Position numbers and translations under genes: made by a program. Below, piece by piece: positions 61,635 through 64,000 of a stretch of DNA of 64,000 nucleotides. The notes beneath the pieces were generated by a model that saw only the letters and a program-made list of their open reading frames with translations, was not told the origin of the DNA and ran no database searches. The stretch comes from Pedobacter suwonensis (GTDB lineage Bacteria > Bacteroidota > Bacteroidia > Sphingobacteriales > Sphingobacteriaceae): the NCBI RefSeq assembly GCF_900111825.1, contig NZ_FOJM01000006.1, positions 62,001-126,000 on the forward strand, in the 5' to 3' direction. The stretch's first letter is position 1; the number at the start of each line of letters is the position of its first letter.

Positions 61635-64000
61635 ATGAACAAAAACTTACTTGTACCCTTTACCAGTCTTATCTTATTGTTTTTATTTACAACGGATACC
61701 TTCAGTCAGAAAGTTTCGGTAAAAGATTTAACGGTAGAGCATTTAGTTAATCCTTTAAGTGTTGATCATCCGAAACCCAGATTCAGCTGGAAAATAATTT
61801 CGGACATCAAAAATACCAAACAGCGTAACTACGAAATCAAGCTGGGTACAACGGCCACTATTGGTAAAGTTTTATGGAAAGCAGGGGTAAGCAGTGACCA
61901 GTCTGTGCTGGTTGCCTATGACGGCCCAAAACTGTCATCGAAAACCAAATATTACTGGCAGGTTAGGGTAAAAGATAATCACGGAAACACATCCGCGTGG
62001 TCGCCGGTACAATATTTTCAAACCGGTTTAAAACCTGAAGATTGGCAGGCGAAATGGATTTCGGTAGCCGGAAAAGATACTTCGTTAGCGAGTCCATTGT
62101 TCAGAAAAGAAATTAACCTTAACAAACGGGTAAAATCTGCATTGGTTTATATTACCGCCAAAGGCTTATATGAGGCGAGTATTAACGGCAATCGGGTTGG
62201 TAATGCGTATTTTGCCCCAGGCTGGACCAGTTATAAAGATCATATTCAATATCAGGTTTATGATGTCAAACAATCGCTGAAGACAGGTGGCAATGTAATT
62301 GGTGTTTCGCTGGGCGATGGCTGGTACAAAGGGCGTATCGGATTTAATCATCAGAAGCAATTTTATGGCGACACCAGGGCTTTGTTAATGCAGCTGGAAG
62401 TAGAATTTGCTGATGGGAGCAAAGAAACCATCGTAACAGATAATACCTGGAAAACAAGTTACGGACCCATATTAGCCGCTAATATTTATGATGGTGAAAC
62501 TTATGACGCCCGTTTGGAACGCCAAGGCTGGAATAATACAGGTTTTAAAGAAGACCTGAACTGGAAGCCGGTACAGGAATTAGCCTTTGGCCCTGAAAAA
62601 CTGGTTGGAATGAGCGGACCACAGGTAACCAAACATGAAGAATTTAAAGCCTTAAAAATATTTAAAACACCCAAAGGTGAAACTGTTGTTGATTTTGGTC
62701 AGAATTTAGTAGGCTGGGTAACGCTGAAAGCGAAAGGCCCGGCGGGGACAAAAATCTCCATCAGCCATGCTGAAGTATTAACCAAAGAAGGTAATTTTTA
62801 TACAACTAACCTGAGAACAGCAAGGCAACAGCATACTTATATCTTAAAGGGCGGAACTGAGCAGACATTCGAACCGCATTTTTCCTTTCAGGGCTTTAGG
62901 TATGTTAAAGTAGATGGATACCCCGGCGAACTGAGATTAGAAGACCTTACTGCAGTAGCCGTGTATTCAGACATGAAAACCACTGGAAAATTCAGCACAT
63001 CTAATCCTTTGCTAAACCAGTTGCAGCACAATATTACCTGGGGGCAGAAAGGGAATTTTGTTGATGTGCCAACAGATTGTCCGCAGAGAGACGAACGTTT
63101 AGGCTGGACCGGCGATGCCCAGGCGTTTGCTTTAACTGCCGCATATAATATGGATGTATCGGGCTTTTTTACCAAATGGCTAAAAGATGTTGCTGCAGAT
63201 CAGCTCCCCAATGGTAGTGTTCCTTTTGTGATACCAAATGTATTGACACAGAATGATGCAGGTTCTGCCGGATGGGCCGATGTAGCCACCATTGTTTCAT
63301 GGGATATGTATGTATCATATGGCGACAAAGGAATACTGGAAACACAGTACAACAGCATGAAAAAATGGGTAGATTATATTTCTTCAGTAGCAAAAAATAA
63401 CCTCTGGAATACGGGCTTCCACTTTGGCGATTGGTTATTTTACCGGCCTAATGATGATAACGACGGTCGTGCAGCTGTGACTGATAAGTATATGATTGCC
63501 CAAACATTTTATGCACATTCAACCCAGTTGCTGATTAATGCGGCAAAGGTATTAGGTAAAACGGAAGATGTAGTGAAGTACCAGGCACTTTTAGATCAGA
63601 TTAAAGCGGCTTACCTCAAAGAAAATATGACACCAAGCGGCAAATTGGTTTCTGCTACGCAAACAGCATATGTTTTAGCGTTGCAATTCGATATGCTGCC
63701 CGAAAATTTACGCGCACAGGCTGCGCAAAGATTGGTGGATAATGTAAAAGATTACGGCAACCACCTCACCACGGGTTTTTTAGGCACCCCATACCTGTGC
63801 CATGTACTGAGCCGTTTTGGGCATGAAGACGTAGCTTATGACTTATTATTGCAGGAAAGTTATCCTTCCTGGTTATATCCGGTTAAAATGGGAGCTACCA
63901 CCATCTGGGAACGTTGGGATGGTATTAAACCGGATGGCTCATTTCAAACCGCAGATATGAACTCTTTTAACCATTATGCTTATGGCGCCATTGGCGATTG
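61635..64000 (+). CDS. GH78 alpha-L-rhamnosidase, 3' partial
   Basis: 788 residues visible, open to the right edge of the window. Signal peptide (LILLFLFTTDTFSQ, about 13-25), N-terminal fibronectin-like domain (about 30-135, LVNPLSVDHPKPRFSW), beta-sandwich modules (WISV...FRKEINLNKRVKSA; GEVYDAR-like GETYDARLER) and the GH78 barrel with DCPQRDERLGWTGDAQ (481-496; Glu487 the likely general acid) and the late motif NSFNHYAYGAIGD at the edge. Probably exported and acting on plant polysaccharides or glycosides. The missing part is the C-terminal end. Confidence 0.93.
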   Translation, partial: MNKNLLVPFTSLILLFLFTTDTFSQKVSVKDLTVEHLVNPLSVDHPKPRFSWKIISDIKNTKQRNYEIKLGTTATIGKVLWKAGVSSDQSVLVAYDGPKLSSKTKYYWQVRVKDNHGNTSAWSPVQYFQTGLKPEDWQAKWISVAGKDTSLASPLFRKEINLNKRVKSALVYITAKGLYEASINGNRVGNAYFAPGWTSYKDHIQYQVYDVKQSLKTGGNVIGVSLGDGWYKGRIGFNHQKQFYGDTRALLMQLEVEFADGSKETIVTDNTWKTSYGPILAANIYDGETYDARLERQGWNNTGFKEDLNWKPVQELAFGPEKLVGMSGPQVTKHEEFKALKIFKTPKGETVVDFGQNLVGWVTLKAKGPAGTKISISHAEVLTKEGNFYTTNLRTARQQHTYILKGGTEQTFEPHFSFQGFRYVKVDGYPGELRLEDLTAVAVYSDMKTTGKFSTSNPLLNQLQHNITWGQKGNFVDVPTDCPQRDERLGWTGDAQAFALTAAYNMDVSGFFTKWLKDVAADQLPNGSVPFVIPNVLTQNDAGSAGWADVATIVSWDMYVSYGDKGILETQYNSMKKWVDYISSVAKNNLWNTGFHFGDWLFYRPNDDNDGRAAVTDKYMIAQTFYAHSTQLLINAAKVLGKTEDVVKYQALLDQIKAAYLKENMTPSGKLVSATQTAYVLALQFDMLPENLRAQAAQRLVDNVKDYGNHLTTGFLGTPYLCHVLSRFGHEDVAYDLLLQESYPSWLYPVKMGATTIWERWDGIKPDGSFQTADMNSFNHYAYGAIGD

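Overview
The window comes from a member of the Bacteroidota, most likely Pedobacter or a close relative in the Sphingobacteriaceae. The signs are: a division/cell-wall (dcw) cluster in Bacteroidota order; an FtsZ tail ending SFLHDNVD; a TonB receptor with a carboxypeptidase-like N-terminal domain; type IX secretion proteins (PorP/SprF and a gliding-motility-type C-terminal domain); TAnnTTTG promoter boxes; and several families of short intergenic repeats. Genus is inference; no rRNA or tRNA gene was seen.

Layout. 1-16.0 kb: dcw cluster rsmH(partial)-ftsL-ftsI-murE-mraY-murD-ftsW-murG-murC-ftsQ-ftsA-ftsZ, interrupted by repeat-filled gaps before murE, murD, murG and murC. 16.1-26.1 kb: housekeeping genes (alpha-oxoamine synthase, a small histone-H1-like protein, an esterase, dapA, ligA, tyrS, two unknowns) and a decayed GxxExxY gene. 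26.3-32.1 kb: a probable zinc-starvation locus. A CobW GTPase and a zinc-ribbon peptide diverge from a seven-gene operon (MerC-like protein, tiny lipoprotein, MacB/LolCDE-type ABC ATPase and permease with a His-rich loop, three DUF3299-like exported proteins). A Fur/Zur-type regulator follows. Two TGCAA-N5-TTGC boxes sit on the divergent promoters. 32.1-35.9 kb: LuxE-like protein, small membrane protein and penicillin-acylase-family enzyme. 36.1-39.0 kb: TonB receptor. 39.2-43.9 kb: GH31 glucosidase and glgB. 44.4-49.4 kb: secreted Ig-like proteins, a type IX cargo and PorP/SprF. 49.6-52.3 kb: a sigma-region-2-only protein, a Crp-family regulator and a histidine kinase. 53.1-57.8 kb: pfkA, a degenerate sugar-kinase paralogue and gap in one operon, a divergent NrtR-type regulator, and an intact N-acetylglucosamine-kinase-type gene. 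58.0-64.0 kb: threonine aldolase, biotin carboxylase, riboflavin synthase and a GH78 rhamnosidase cut by the window end.

Two regulatory systems stand out. First, a 17-bp palindrome, (A/T)GTGTA-N5-TACACT, occurs four times: between pfkA and the NrtR-type gene, beside the sugar kinase, before the GH31/glgB pair, and before a putative small RNA that ends in a terminator. This suggests a local regulon for central sugar and glycogen metabolism under a Nudix-derived regulator whose catalytic residues are partly lost. Second, the zinc locus carries its own regulator and operators, and resembles the zinc-starvation ABC operon PA4063-PA4066 of Pseudomonas aeruginosa (from memory).

Two other probable small RNAs were found from promoter, hairpin and terminator structure. 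All functions are read from sequence motifs and family knowledge; no search was run.
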